From contig KN832887.1 in NCBI GenBank assembly GCA_000827325.1, forward strand, positions 248,001 to 312,000: a DNA stretch of 64,000 bases. The letters are read 5' to 3'. The DNA is from Oidiodendron maius Zn. Lineage: Eukaryota > Ascomycota > Leotiomycetes > Myxotrichaceae. The translations under genes were made by a program, and so were the position numbers. This document shows, piece after piece, positions 1-11,345 of the stretch. Positions within the stretch are counted from its first letter, which is position 1; every line of letters starts with the position of its first letter. The notes beneath the pieces are model-generated. The model had not been told where the DNA came from, made no database searches, and was given only the letters and a program-made list of their open reading frames with translations.

Positions 1-1153
1 TCTTCAACTCGAATCTTACACTGACTGAACAATTTGGAGGGAATTGTTGGTTCAAGAACAGCACAGAGGACAAGCAGATTGTCACTGAGCTAACCGATGC
101 CGCAGCCACACTCATATCTATCACAGGAGGATGAAGGATGAAAAGTATATGCAAACGCCGAGGAGAATATCATGCGAAGCCCTGATGAGTATTCCTTCAA
201 AAATATGCCGGCCCGCCCAGTGGCCGTAAGGCGCCATGCGGATTTAGAACTTGCACTTCTGGTCAGGTGCCAATTGAACACTTTAGAAGATCAGAGGGTT
301 AACCATAAGTGGGAAATCAGGTTATCATGGTGATGGTGCGTGAAGCTCAGGAGTATTGCCTCACTTGGATGAGTGGTGCTGAACTTCGCCCAAATAAAGA
401 CTGATAAAAAGCTCAAAGCCTCTTTTGATGCAAAGATCGGTTACAAATACTTTTAAAGCCGAATGGCAATCATTACATTTTTGCCTACATTCTTAGCCGC
501 TACCAATGGGGGTGCTGCCTCTCTTCGTCCTGGAGTGACTTTTACAGGTATACAATTTTTTCAATAATGCGGCTCACGTCGCAATATGATAATCCCAACT
601 CCCCGCGTATATGTGGCGCATCGTTAAGTTATTTCGTCCCACGCCATTGTGTATCCAGGAACCTCCTTTTCTAGCTTATTTCTATAAATTATTGCCTCCT
701 AGACTTGTCACGACAATAGCACCTGCCTAAACTGATTCATTGACCGCAGAATTTTGAGTAGCAATACGATTGAAAAGGAACTTGCCTCCCATGGAATACA
801 TAGAGTAGCATTTACATTTAAACATTACCCCCCAGCAACTTCCGTCGGGAGAAAAACTAGCACAATACATCTCACAGTCTGAAATTGTCTCTGTGCTTGT
901 GCGGCCCATCCTAACGTTTTCAATGTTTATACTGCAGAACACGGGGAAAGAAACTTGTTAGCCTAAAGTAGGAAGAAGTTAAGGCGGCTAGAAGTGAGTA
1001 ATCGGAAGGGAGCGGATGAGGCTACTGTAGAAGAGACCGAGCTTGTGGTGATCGGGCTTGAGATCTTCGCATCAGATTTTATCAAGGAGCAATCGTTCAG
1101 GATAGGTCCCCGGAGACATCCCCAGAACGATATAGGGACCGAGTACGTCGTCG
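1..1153. other. Gene-poor left edge
   Basis: No intact gene was recognised here. A minus-strand open stretch at 727-942 is rich in cysteine and has a spacing that faintly recalls PAN/Apple modules of fungal secreted proteins, but it has no convincing start or partner exon. A plus-strand open frame at 994-1356 runs into the membrane-protein fragment that follows without matching any family I know. Confidence 0.4.
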
Positions 1154-1435
1154 ATGAAGTCCCCAATTGGCCAGACTCAGCTGGTCTCCTCTCGAAGTCC
1201 TTCTACTCTTCCCGACGGTTGTCGAGCGAGTTTTGTGGTGCACCTCTTCTCTACTGTAGAGGTAGCCGTGACTGGCCTTATTCTCCTCGTCCTCATAGTT
1301 CCGCTGGTAATTGGCATTTTGGCATATATCCCGGCAAGGATCTTTCTTGTTATTGAAGCTTTTATTTCACTGAGACACATGCCAATCGAGGTTTATCAGA
1401 CCCCTGATTGGACACAGCTAATTCCACATTTGTAA
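1154..1435 (+). pseudogene. C-terminal remnant of a fungal multi-spanning membrane protein
   Basis: The reading frame ends with a hydrophobic helix followed by ARIFLVIEAFISLRHMP and then TPDWTQLIPHL and a TAA stop. That ending (a helix, then an L(V/I)VE-F-SL segment, then a W--YFPH-like tail) is shared by a family of uncharacterised fungal integral membrane proteins several hundred residues long. Only the last transmembrane segment and tail are visible. The sequence upstream in this and the other frames does not supply the expected earlier helices. I read it as a decayed fragment rather than a short gene. The family assignment is from memory of the C-terminal signature. Function is unknown. 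Confidence 0.4.
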
Positions 1436-2462
1436 TTTGTTTGTGCCCTTCTATAGTAATTCTGCTGTTTGTTCAGTATATCCGGCTACTGAACAAAAGC
1501 CGTCAGATTATACTGTAACACCTCGGGCTAGACAGGGAACTCCGTAGGATCGTAAAGGAAATACTTAAAGATGTAAACAACTTGTCCCTAGGTTATAATC
1601 TGTCACGTGGTTTAGCTGAGGTTCTAGCAGCTAAAGACGAGCGTCTAGAGAAAACAGGTGTGTAAAATAGCACAGTTCCAGATGGCCTGTGCTTCCAGTT
1701 AACAAAATATATTAAGGTCCCGAAAAAAATATATTTGTCGACGCGGGCAGGATTCGCTTTACTCATTATTAGTTTTAATCAAAGAGCCCACAATAGATAA
1801 TAGGATCACATAAGCTGGGGGGTTGGGAGGTGTCGAGCAAATAATGCATAACATGATCGATGATTAAGTTTCACCCCAATTGCCACGAAAAGCACTCAAT
1901 GGCATTGTTTCAATCATAAGCCAGTGGCTGTGGCTAGGGTTTGGCAGGTTTCGACAAATACAAGTCCAGCATTGTCAGTCTTGCAGGATCGAATGAACGT
2001 CACGATCTACATGCTGGTCTGATAACGCATAAATTAGGATCCGCCTTCAAGGCCTGACAGGCTCCAACGCAACTCCATCTCCACTGCCACCTAAACATAG
2101 TCAATGAATCCTACCCGAGCCCTCTTTTCAAGACCCGCACAGGTGCTGTCGTAAAATGAAGGACAACAGCTTAGGGACAATCGCCAGAAGTGGCACCGGC
2201 CCGCTGGTTTTCAGTCGTCCTCGGGCCCAGGAATGATGAGCACAGGAAGGGATAAAAAGTTTCCCTGTTTCGTTTCCTGTCAGGAACACCTCTCGTCCTA
2301 CTGCAAGTCCGTCACTCATTATATTCATTCATTCATTCATCTATTCCTTTATTTATTCATTCCTTCATTCATTCATTCATTCCATGATATTCCTTCTTTG
2401 AGGTGTTTCCACATACAATCCTTATCGTAGTTTATCGGTCGTTATCTACACGTGATCACGCG
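1436..2462. other. Intergenic region upstream of the GH76 gene
   Basis: No gene is seen. The interval is moderately AT-rich, and near its right end it contains the ATTC-type tetranucleotide tract listed separately. The last 150 bases are the likely promoter and 5' leader of the GH76 gene. Confidence 0.5.
2322..2385. repeat. (ATTC)n microsatellite
   Basis: Two runs of imperfect ATTC/TTCA tetranucleotide repeat flank a short T-rich interruption. They lie 80-140 bases upstream of the GH76 start codon, so they fall in its probable promoter or leader. Length polymorphism between strains is likely for such a tract. Confidence 0.85.
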
Positions 2463-3572
2463 ATGCGACGATCATTCATTTTGGCCGCTCTCTTTGCGTC
2501 AACAGCTCTGACGCTCCCTCAAACCAAGTCCAAGAGAACCACAAAGGTGGACTATGTCAACCATGTCGTCGCCGCTGTCAACCAGATGCAGAGCTGGTAC
2601 GATACCCAGACCGGACTCTGGCAGGGCGCATGGTGGAACAGCGCCAACGCCCTAACCATGTTAGCAGACTTCCAAGCCTATTTTCCCGATGCCATCGAGA
2701 ATGTCACGAACATCGTATTCCCGACCACCCTCTCCAAAGCGCCAACCAACTTTGGCTACACCAATTTCCTGAATAATTACTATGATGACGAACTGTGGTG
2801 GGCACTGGCTTGGATTGAGGTCTATGACGTGACCAGCGACATGAAATATCTCGATACTGCCTCAAACATTTTCGAGGATGCGAAAGCTGCATGGGGCACG
2901 ACACCCTGCAATGGCGGCATCTGGTGGAGCAAAGATCGCACATATGTGAATGCAATTGCAAACGAACTCTATCTTACCACCGCCGCGAAGCTCGCAAACC
3001 GCAAACCCCGAACCCCGTACGGTGGCTACTATTGGGACGAGGCAATCCGAGCGCACACCTGGTTCATGCATTCGGGGATGATCAATTCCAACAATCTCGT
3101 AAATGATGGGCTCAACAGCACTTGTCAGAATAACGGCATCGTTGCCTTCACGTATAACCAAGGCGTGATCCTCTCGGGCCTGACTGAGATGGCCTGGTCT
3201 TCGGGCGACAACTCCTACAACGATCTGGCGAACTCACTCGCCCTCGCAGGCATTGCACATTTCACTGATAGCAGCGGTATCCTACACGAGCCATGTGAGC
3301 CGAACTCCTGCGATGGAGATGAGCAGCAATTCAAAGGCGTCTTCGCCCGGAACATCCAATTCATGGTGAGCCGCGCCAATTCCATGCCTGACTCCGCCAG
3401 AGCTACGTACATCAAGTTCCTGCAGACGAATGCCAATGCTATCTGGGTGGACGAGGATAATGATGAGTTTGGCCTCGTTTGGAGCGTGCCGCTTCAGGAC
3501 CAACAACTGGCTACAATTGAGACGCAGAGCTCTGCGCTGGATATGCTCGTGGCTGCGGCTGTAGTGTCGTGA
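2463..3572 (+). CDS. Secreted GH76 family alpha-1,6-mannanase-like glycosidase
   Basis: Intronless, 369 residues. The start was placed at ATG 2463 because it opens a standard signal peptide (MRRSFILAALFASTALTLP). An in-frame ATG 60 bases upstream would add a non-signal extension. The protein has the (alpha/alpha)6 barrel signatures of GH76: W-rich motifs (LWQGAWWNSANAL, YYDDELWWALAW) and CNGGIWW. The adjacent aspartates D108 and D109 in YYDDE correspond to the catalytic Asp pair of the family. GH76 enzymes cleave alpha-1,6-mannan backbones. Fungal members act either on yeast or fungal wall mannan as nutrients or, as Dfg5/Dcw1, in GPI-protein transfer to the wall. No GPI signal is obvious at the C-terminus (it ends in AAAVVS), so a soluble secreted enzyme is more likely than a Dfg5-type protein. 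Confidence 0.9.
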   Translation: MRRSFILAALFASTALTLPQTKSKRTTKVDYVNHVVAAVNQMQSWYDTQTGLWQGAWWNSANALTMLADFQAYFPDAIENVTNIVFPTTLSKAPTNFGYTNFLNNYYDDELWWALAWIEVYDVTSDMKYLDTASNIFEDAKAAWGTTPCNGGIWWSKDRTYVNAIANELYLTTAAKLANRKPRTPYGGYYWDEAIRAHTWFMHSGMINSNNLVNDGLNSTCQNNGIVAFTYNQGVILSGLTEMAWSSGDNSYNDLANSLALAGIAHFTDSSGILHEPCEPNSCDGDEQQFKGVFARNIQFMVSRANSMPDSARATYIKFLQTNANAIWVDEDNDEFGLVWSVPLQDQQLATIETQSSALDMLVAAAVVS

Positions 3573-4053
3573 TCTGAGCCCATTTCAGGTATTTGCTAGT
3601 AATGTTCGTGCAGGCATATAGATGAGAGCACCAGCGATACTGGCGCAGGGTGTGATAGAAAGGCTAGAAATAGGAGGATAGAGTGAGCTGTATATGCATT
3701 CGTTTATGCAATGAATTATGATTGTTTTGTTTTACTCCATATCCCTGTAATGAAAACTGGCGCTTTGAATTTTATGAATACTGATATGTTGAAATTCCGG
3801 TATCTACAGTACCCCAACACCTCCATCCCCCCTAAAATACTTTCCACTCAGCACCTCGACTGTGACAAAAAGCGTGTATCCTATAGGCATTACTTCAACT
3901 AAGTTTCAGGAAAGGTGGCAGACGTATATAATTTTATCTCAATATATTTTGCCACTACAAACAATCGTATACCTATCTACAAGCCAACTGTTCAAAATCA
4001 AATAACTCGAGTACAAAATTGGTCTATGCAAAGTGACAACGCAAGTGAACTCT
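3573..4053. other. Intergenic, convergent gene tails
   Basis: This 0.48 kb, AT-rich interval separates the 3' ends of the GH76 gene (plus) and the gamma-glutamyltranspeptidase gene (minus). No coding signal or RNA gene is recognised. Confidence 0.6.
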
Positions 4054-6190
4054 CTAAATCGTCAAACCTCCGCTATTCAACTGTCTTGGCTCACTCGCAG
4101 CCTCTAATGTCCCATTCCCCAACACCCTTACTCCTTGAACAGCGCTCAAATATGGTCCTACCCAAGAAATATTATGTCCGCGCACACTCATGCTCTTTAC
4201 TGTATCATTATCATACGTCCACTCGAACATTGACTGCGCTGGGAGAAGCTGATCGTGCAGTCTCGGCTGCCTCAACGACTCTGCAAGTGTCATGCCATGA
4301 TCGAGAACATGCCAGACACCCTGAACTGTGGCCGTAATGATGCGAGAGCCGCCTGCTGCCCCGATAGATAGATATAGGCTGCCATCAGAGCGCTCCACGA
4401 TGATGGGTGTGATGGAGGAAAGCGGGCGTTTCTTTGGACGGATGTAATTGATAGGCGACGGGACGAATCCGAATTCATTTGTGACTCTTGGGATCGAGAA
4501 GTCGTTCATCTCGTTGTTCATTATCACACCTGAGAACTCAGGTCAGTATTGCATAGAGTAGTGATATAAAGACATACCTGTCTCTGGAACCATGAGTTGA
4601 GAGCCAAAGAGGAGGTTGACCGTGGAAGTGAATGTGATGGTCATGCCCGAGCCGTCTGCTGTTACAATATGGGACGTCCCATGATTTTCCGTTATATCGT
4701 ATCCTTGCGGATTATAATCAGACACGTTATGAGTATGTTTATCCGATATCTTCCGTCTGATTTCTGAGGAAGTCTCCGGTCTAATCATCTTTGTTTCAAA
4801 TTCATCCATGTAATCGAAGAAATCTGGGTCTCCAAGATGTGTACGTGCTGCGTAGGAGTAGCGCATAGCCTCGTCTATCCTGTGCGTGTTAAGTTGCAAG
4901 AGGTCAGGATCGTTCATGTCATATCCTTCAATAATTTTCAGGATGCTCAGCGCTGTGGAACCACCACTTGGCGCACCACAAGAGTAAATCTTGTGGTCTC
5001 GATAGTCGATGCTAATCGGCTTTCGCATAGCGACTTTGTAATCTCTGAGATCATCTAGAGTCATTGTGCCGTTCCGCGCTTGCAGTGCGGCAATGGTGTA
5101 ATTCGCTGTAAGGGTCAGTGAAAGAAATATATATAGGAACTGAGGCATTTACCAATTTCCCCCTCATAGAAAGCTTTCGAGCCGTATTCGCCAATTTGCT
5201 CCAGGGTGCTGTCATTTGTCAACAATGGCCTTGACTACTTTGAAAGAGACTTACTCGGCGTAACGTGGCCTCGTTAAGACATCATTCAATTGCACTAGGG
5301 TGCCTGATTGATTGTTAGCTGAGACCTCAACTGTGGCATGGACACTTGCCATTTGGTGCGAAGTCAATCGCCCAGACTGGATCATCAACCAAAAATCTAT
5401 TTGAAGGAGACATAGCGGAATCCATATATCGAACAAGATCCTCCGTCACTATATGAGTTAGAAACGCAAATATACTTCTTGGCTGAGCTCATACCTCGAA
5501 AGCCATATCTAGCGATATGGACGGAAGGGTTTACAACCGCTTGCCAAGGCAAGACCTTCAGTATTGAATGAGTACCTCCAACATACAGAGAGGATATTAG
5601 ATCTTACTCCATATTTCTGGTGAAGAGTTTCCAGTCCCAAGATTTCTCCAGGAACTCCACTTGCAAGCCCACCAAGAACACTTCCCTTAACATTCCCTTC
5701 ATACATGTCCTGGAATGCTGCTGCCGGTGCGGTTTCTCGGAAATCTGCCCAACTGTCAGTGGTATACTCTTTAAATTAGAAATATTACATACCCATCGAC
5801 TCATAATCCCCATTAGAATCTCGAATTAGCATGAACCCGCCACCACCGATCCCGCTGTGATGCATCCCTGAAATGATGAGCGTCTTTCTTGAGGAGGGCA
5901 AAGGGCAATAGAGGTTATACCTATCACACCCACGCAGAGACTTGTCCCAACGAGTGCGTCCGCTGCATTTCCCTGAAGTCATATGATTAGTAGTGTATTT
6001 AAACCCCGACTCAACAGTCACTCACTCCTCTTTTCAATAAATCTATTCCAACTTGACTGCACTCCTTGCTCTCACTCGCAACGGCCCCGGACCTCTGAGC
6101 TGAGGGCGTTTTAAGGATAACATGTCCACTGCATATACCAGGGAGGAATGAGAGCAAGAAGACCAACTTTGCGGTCAGGATGCTCTGCAT
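4054..6190 (-). CDS. Secreted gamma-glutamyltranspeptidase, multi-exon
   Basis: Spliced minus-strand gene with about eight introns. The first exon (start 6190) encodes a signal peptide (MQSILTAKLVFLLSFLPGICSG). The later exons run in order through family blocks: GNAADALVGTSLCVGVIG, HHSGIGGGGFMLI, DFRETAPAAAF, ASGVPGE, LPWQAVVNPS, SCGAPSGGS, then NHGTSHIV, STVNLLFGS, NNEMNDFS and GAAGGSRI. The Thr of NHGTSHIV is the expected autoprocessing and catalytic nucleophile that begins the small subunit. The enzyme transfers or hydrolyses the gamma-glutamyl group of glutathione and its conjugates. With a signal peptide it would act outside the cell or in the secretory/vacuolar system. A nearby alternative start lies three codons upstream (6199). 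Donors such as gtgagtgact after LLKRG and gtaagatcta after HQKYG fit normal splicing. I traced no disabling change, but I did not verify every exon junction. Confidence 0.9.
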
Positions 6191-7046
6191 GCCTATCATT
6201 GCTCTTATCAGCTCACGCGAGCAAATGCCGGAGCGAGAGGGGCACGTACCCATAGCCGGCAGGATTCAACCCTTCGTTTCGCACGGGATAATGAGGTTTG
6301 CCGCAAATGACATATGAGCCGGAGATGTCGTGTTTCTACTGCATTTATTGTTTAGTAATGCCCACGTAAAAGTGGTGTGGACTTGGAGAGTGGAGTAGCG
6401 TCGGGTGTTCATATCCTTATCTCGGTTAGCCTGGCTGGTGGATAATGCAGATATAGATCCTACAGTATTTAAATACCTACGCTAGGTACGTCACAGTGTC
6501 CTCTATCCTCTTCGCAAATTAGGAGAGATAGAGTACGATAAATAATGAGCGCCTCATGCTTGTATATTCTCTAAACCCTTCCGTGTTCCGTTACCGGCCG
6601 AAGTCGGAGCTTCGAGGCTGATCACGTGTTACATAACTTATAGGTCACAGTCTTAAAAGTATTAAAATGATACATTGGTAGATGCTCAGCCATATGATAT
6701 AGTGATATCACGGACCATGTGAATCCTTACTTTCCCATAAATTTATGCTACAGAGATCCCTGGAATCTGTACCAGTTCGATCCGACGACTATTTCCTAAC
6801 GCCATATGCCTCCAAAGAACGCCTCCCTTCGCTAACAAGGGTATTGGTATCTTGCCATCTGGGGCGTTTTAGACCTGCCCAGAGAAGTATGAACCTCTCG
6901 GCGCCATGCTGTAGTAAAGAACTCCTCATGCCGACTCTTGTTCCTTACTTCGTGGGTATCTGATTTGGGGGGGTTTTTTATGAATTGGTATTAAAACGTA
7001 GACCACCGCCGAATGGTTGTAAGAAAAGGAATCGTCAACCAGTGCC
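6191..7046. other. Intergenic, upstream of the GGT gene and downstream of the kinase gene
   Basis: This interval holds the 5' region of the minus-strand gamma-glutamyltranspeptidase gene and the 3' region of the minus-strand kinase gene. Short open frames on the plus strand (for example 6745-6963) show no family resemblance. Nothing else is recognised. Confidence 0.5.
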
Positions 7047-10000
7047 TCAGCTGCTATCTATTACCACCTTCATTGCGGTCTCTGCACTTCCTGATGATCC
7101 GGTCGTGCCGCGCCGAGCTATTGAAGGTTTGGGGGATATTTGCGGCTTCTTTCGTGGCATCGTAAGTCCTTCATCGCTATCCGAGTCATCATCATCGCCA
7201 AGTGTAAATGCAGTATCTCCATCTCCATTATATCCTTCTTCATCCACATCTATTGTTACAGACTTATCTGAGATCGAGGGCGTCTCTGAATCATTCGAGT
7301 CACGCTTATAATTTGGAGATGGGGTGAGCGTATCCGGCGTACTGCCCGCGCTCAACGCAGTCTGTGATTGCGAAACATTACTCGGTTGTTGGAGATAGTC
7401 TCCTTCCCCGTCAGCACAGATTGAGGAGCTGCTGGAGACAAGAGCTGGCAGCGATGGGACCGATGCAAAGAACTGTCCATGAGACCCTAGGGTGACGGAG
7501 GAGACGGGAGACGCAATATCAGACGGAGAAGTCACAGCACCATTGGAATTAATAGAGCTGGATGAGGGGGCACGAGTGGCCTTTTGCTTCTCTGGGAGGC
7601 TGTCATCCTCTATTGGGCGAGATTCAGTAAGCGAAATATCCTTCGGCAGCACTGAGCTTATCAATTCTTTCCGTTTGCTCTCATCTCTAGCCTCAATCTC
7701 TTTCTTCCGTTCAAGAGCTACTTGGGCACGCTCGAAAGATTGCGGTGTGCTGGCCCGAACCTTAAGCTCAGGTGTTTTCAATGCAATTTTGCGCGGCGAT
7801 TCTGCCGGCTGCTCCCTAAGACCCAAGGCCACTTCGGCTGGTGCTGGAGGATTTGAAGATGAAGCTTGAGCAATTTGGTGTCGGTGGACCATGTGTGGTT
7901 GGAAAAAGAAGGGAGATGCTAGGGGTTTATCATATGTCCTGTCAGTAAGGTTTATCTTAGATGAATCTTTCGATCGTGAGCCGTCCGACGCATTTGCTGA
8001 GTCGATTTGTCCAGGAGCGATTGCAAGAGATGTTGCGACACTAGGCACTGCATGCTTATCCCCCAACCCAAATATGCCACGGTCAACGGATCTCGATCGC
8101 GTAGAAGGACGCTCTTCAGTTACAGGCTCAAATTCTCTACCTCTTTTATCCCATATGTGAACTTTATGTAGACCACTCCCATTTTTTTCGGCAAAGGAAG
8201 TAGCAGTGAAGGGGCCAGATAGACCGGAGTGGCCGTCCGTTATAATCGTAATAGGTGTATTTGTTACGGACCGCGAATAGGTGTGACCTCTGGGAGCGAC
8301 GCCTTGAGCCGACGCGGTCGTCGAAACACTACGATTCGGTCGACCTGATCTTGAATCAAAATCTCCCACTGTACCGGACCTATTGCGTTTGGGGGAAGCT
8401 CCTACCGATGCGGACTGTTGAACAGAGTCTAGCGGGAATAGACTTCCGTCATCAGTAGAAGTGTCTGGATCGGCAGTGGAGCTTTGTGCAAGAGGGTGCT
8501 CGGTTGGCTCGCGGCGCTCGTGCAGGGTATTGACTGCGGCGAAGAATAACTCGTCGCCCCGGAGACTCCCTCGCCGGCTATCTCTAGCGAGGGGCGATGC
8601 GGGCGAGTAGGGCTGGTGAAGTGTATCCATACCTGTGCCTGCAGCGCTGCTCACAGTCCGTCTCCGGGACCCCTCACTTCTGGTCTCACTCCGTGTTACG
8701 GATAAGACTTTCCCGACAGCTTTCTTCACTGCTGAGCGGGCTCGCTCAATAATCGAGATTGGAATGACGGCGTGTTCTAGTTCGGCTCTGTCAACCTCAA
8801 TTCTCCTGCCGGCAGTCTTCCTGGATGGATCTGTATCATCAAGCCAGCCCATGACGTTGTCAATACCTCTGAGAACCCATGGGTGGCGTTTGACCTCTCT
8901 CAATTTCATTCTCTCGACTGGATCCTTGATCAGCATTCGGTGAAGAAGGTCATAGAGCTCGTCATCGATAATCTCATAGGCAAGCTCCCCATCCTCTCTA
9001 TAAGGGCCAGTAGATGGGCCTAGGCGCACAGCTTGACTTGTTGTTGGTGTGCACAAAGGGTTGACTGCCTTCAACCGCCTTTTAGGAATGTATACATCCT
9101 CCTTCGCGATGCACCTGAACAGCTGGTATTCATCATCGGCCAAGAAAGGGAGACGGGCGAAGATGATGCAATAGAGCGTGATACCCAGGGACCAGACATC
9201 GATTTGCTCAGTGACTTTAGGCTGCTCAGTATCTAGGTCTGTGTAGCATAACTCAGGAGCAAAAAATGCAGGGGTCCCAACAGTCTTTGCAAGCTCTAAG
9301 TCGTCATCAAAGTCTGTGGCATCGGTCTCTGAAACATTCTCTTCAAGCTCGCCATCTCGGATCGGACGCCCGAAATACGAGACACCAAAGTCAGAGATCT
9401 TGACTCGATGATCTTTAGTCCACAGCAAGTTTCCCGGCTTGATGTCTCTGTGCACGATGCCTTCATAGTGCAAATACTCCAGTCCGAGAACAGTATCGCG
9501 GAAGGCCGACCGCGCTTGATCCATAGTGAAGCAGGGCACATATGAATAGTCTTCTTCGAATGCCTCGTTTGGGACATCGTCAATTGAAGACATGTGGGAG
9601 ATAATGCTATCAGCCATGCTGGGAGACCGTCCTCTGTGGGGAGCGTCATCGGAGTAAGCTCCATAGTATGTGCCTTCAAGGGCGCTAGCTGAACTATGGT
9701 TGGAGGGGATAGAAGGCAGCGGGCCAGGCGTATCTACCTCATTGTCGCTATCCACAGCAGGAATGTCATGCTCGGGGAGAGGGGTGTGGGCGCGGGATGT
9801 CGACATCGAAGGGGCTCTTGAGGTTGCTCTCGATGCGGACTGAGATCTACCTGCTGAACGGGTGTTTGATTGTTGTAGCTGAGCTCCGGATTCATGAGTG
9901 CTCTGTTGAGAGAGGGGCTCGTAATCGTCTTCACTCTCCCCATGTTCGAGACTCCAATAATCTGGACCACCTTGCTGTAAATTCATTTCAGATGCTTTTG

Positions 10001-10702
10001 CTCGTTGGGCTTCTCTGCGTCTCCGACGTCGTTCCACCATCCTGAAGAACTTTTCATCGTCAGTTGTATCATCTCCTCTCTCTTCTCTATCGATCCTTCT
10101 ACGCTCGTATAAGCAAATCTGTGGGAGGCCCTTCTTGCGCCACACGATCTCTCCCAGCTCGACATGTTCTAGTACCATGTATATCTTCTTCAGCTCTGGG
10201 TCGTCGATGACTTCAAGTAACCCGACCACGTTGGGATGGCGGATCTTCTTGAGGATGGCAATTTCTCTCTTCGTCTTGTCCTCGGGAGAAACGGTGACCC
10301 TACCCAATCGACGCTTCTTGGAGAAGCGCTGAATGATCTTGATCGCAACAAAGTCACCGGTCTCCAGGCTGCGTGCCAATTTGACCTTGCCATGAACACC
10401 TCTGCCGATCTCGTCGATGATCTCGTATTGGTTGATCAGCTTTCGGCCAGTGATAAAGTCCTGCTCGACTTGTGCCTTATGCGTCCTGATAAGGGAGTTA
10501 GCGCCATGCATACATGCGTGGTATCATGATAGATCACTTACTCTCGAACCTTACGATTCTGTAGCGGGTGTAGGTACGGGCTGGTCACTGGCGTGCCATC
10601 CGTAGTCAGCGGTGGGCGATGTGTGGTAGGGGTGGCTAGCGGGCTGAAGAGCCCCGTGCTGGAGGCCGGCGCACTGCCAGACGTCTTCAAGGTGAGATCC
10701 AT
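7047..10702 (-). CDS. CaMKK / SNF1-activating-type Ser/Thr protein kinase (Ssp1/Sak1/Tos3/Elm1 group)
   Basis: Two exons, 10702-10542 and 10485-7047, separated by a 56-base intron with a GTAAGT donor, CTAAC branch site and CAG acceptor. The join restores LHPLQNRKVRETHKAQ and gives 1199 residues. Kinase landmarks follow in order: GRGVHGKVKLA glycine loop, VAIKII lysine, HRDIKPGNLL catalytic loop, SDFGVSYFG, and GTPAFFAPE activation segment. Yeast and fission-yeast relatives (Sak1/Tos3/Elm1, Ssp1) phosphorylate the activation loop of the AMPK homologue Snf1/Ssp2, linking energy and stress signals to growth. A long low-complexity insert (roughly 190 residues, Arg/Ser/Glu-rich) lies between the hinge (MVLEHVELGEIVW) and the C-lobe, as is known for the fungal group. 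The C-terminal half after the kinase domain is a disordered Ser/Thr-rich tail. The start at 10702 was chosen because its frame carries the conserved pre-kinase segment. The gene is divergent from RNR1. Confidence 0.88.
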
Positions 10703-11345
10703 GATTGAAGATTCGCACGGCCCGTACGGACATGGCTGGTGGGAGGGGTTTCTTGGAGCAGTGCTTGCGCGCGCACGGCAGAGCGGGCAGCACGACGACT
10801 TCAGCGTGGAAACATGATGGGAGATGGTACCAGCAGTTATTGGTGGGAGTTTGATTTGAAGCTGGGGATGGAAGATGAGGGTGGCGATGAGTTGTAGAGA
10901 TGGGATGGAGGGAGAGTGAAGGAGGAGAAGGTGGTGGAGCCATCTCATGGGTGGGGAGCAGACATTATCTTGATGCCTAGGGCACCAAAGTCAGGCATGA
11001 AGGGATCAATGTTCCTCCACACACGTGCAGGGCCTTCGCGGGCCGCTGTCACGCGAGATGACATAATGGTTGTTTGTTTTTAAAGCCGATAAGCGAGGGG
11101 CGAGTGCGAAAACGCGTGATTCCCAGGAAACGCGTTAAGAGGAAACATCTCTCGCGTCTCCCCATCCTCTCCTCTCCAGCTCGTCGACGCTCCGTACGAA
11201 CGCAGACGCTCCTCTCTACAGCTCCATTTCCACTGAGGCGGTGCCAATAAGCTTCTCGAGCTTCTAGCATCATCCGTCTATTCTCTTTTCCCTCCATAAC
11301 CAAACCCCCCTTCTCTACCTCAAACGTTCATCCCATCACAACACG
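10703..11345. promoter_or_regulatory. Bidirectional promoter, kinase gene / RNR1
   Basis: This 643-base interval separates the start codons of the minus-strand kinase and plus-strand RNR1. It contains two perfect ACGCGT hexamers (see separate entry), several CGCG clusters and, nearer RNR1, pyrimidine-rich CT tracts typical of highly expressed fungal genes. Open frames within it on the minus strand (about 10551-10948) overlap the first kinase exon and its leader and are not separate genes. Confidence 0.65.
11112..11135. promoter_or_regulatory. Two MluI cell-cycle boxes (ACGCGT) upstream of RNR1
   Basis: Perfect ACGCGT hexamers lie at 11112-11117 and 11130-11135, about 210-235 bases before the RNR1 start codon. 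ACGCGT is the MCB element bound by MBF (Mbp1-Swi6 or its fission-yeast counterpart), which drives G1/S expression of RNR and other DNA-synthesis genes in yeasts. The site sequence is seen directly. MBF binding in this organism is inferred. A third copy is at 11603-11608 in RNR1 intron 2. Confidence 0.6.

Noticed and set aside
10551-10943. Open minus-strand frames in the kinase/RNR1 promoter as a separate gene
   Set aside because: They overlap the first kinase exon; only one frame splices into the conserved pre-kinase segment, and the rest is His/Pro/Ser-rich leader.
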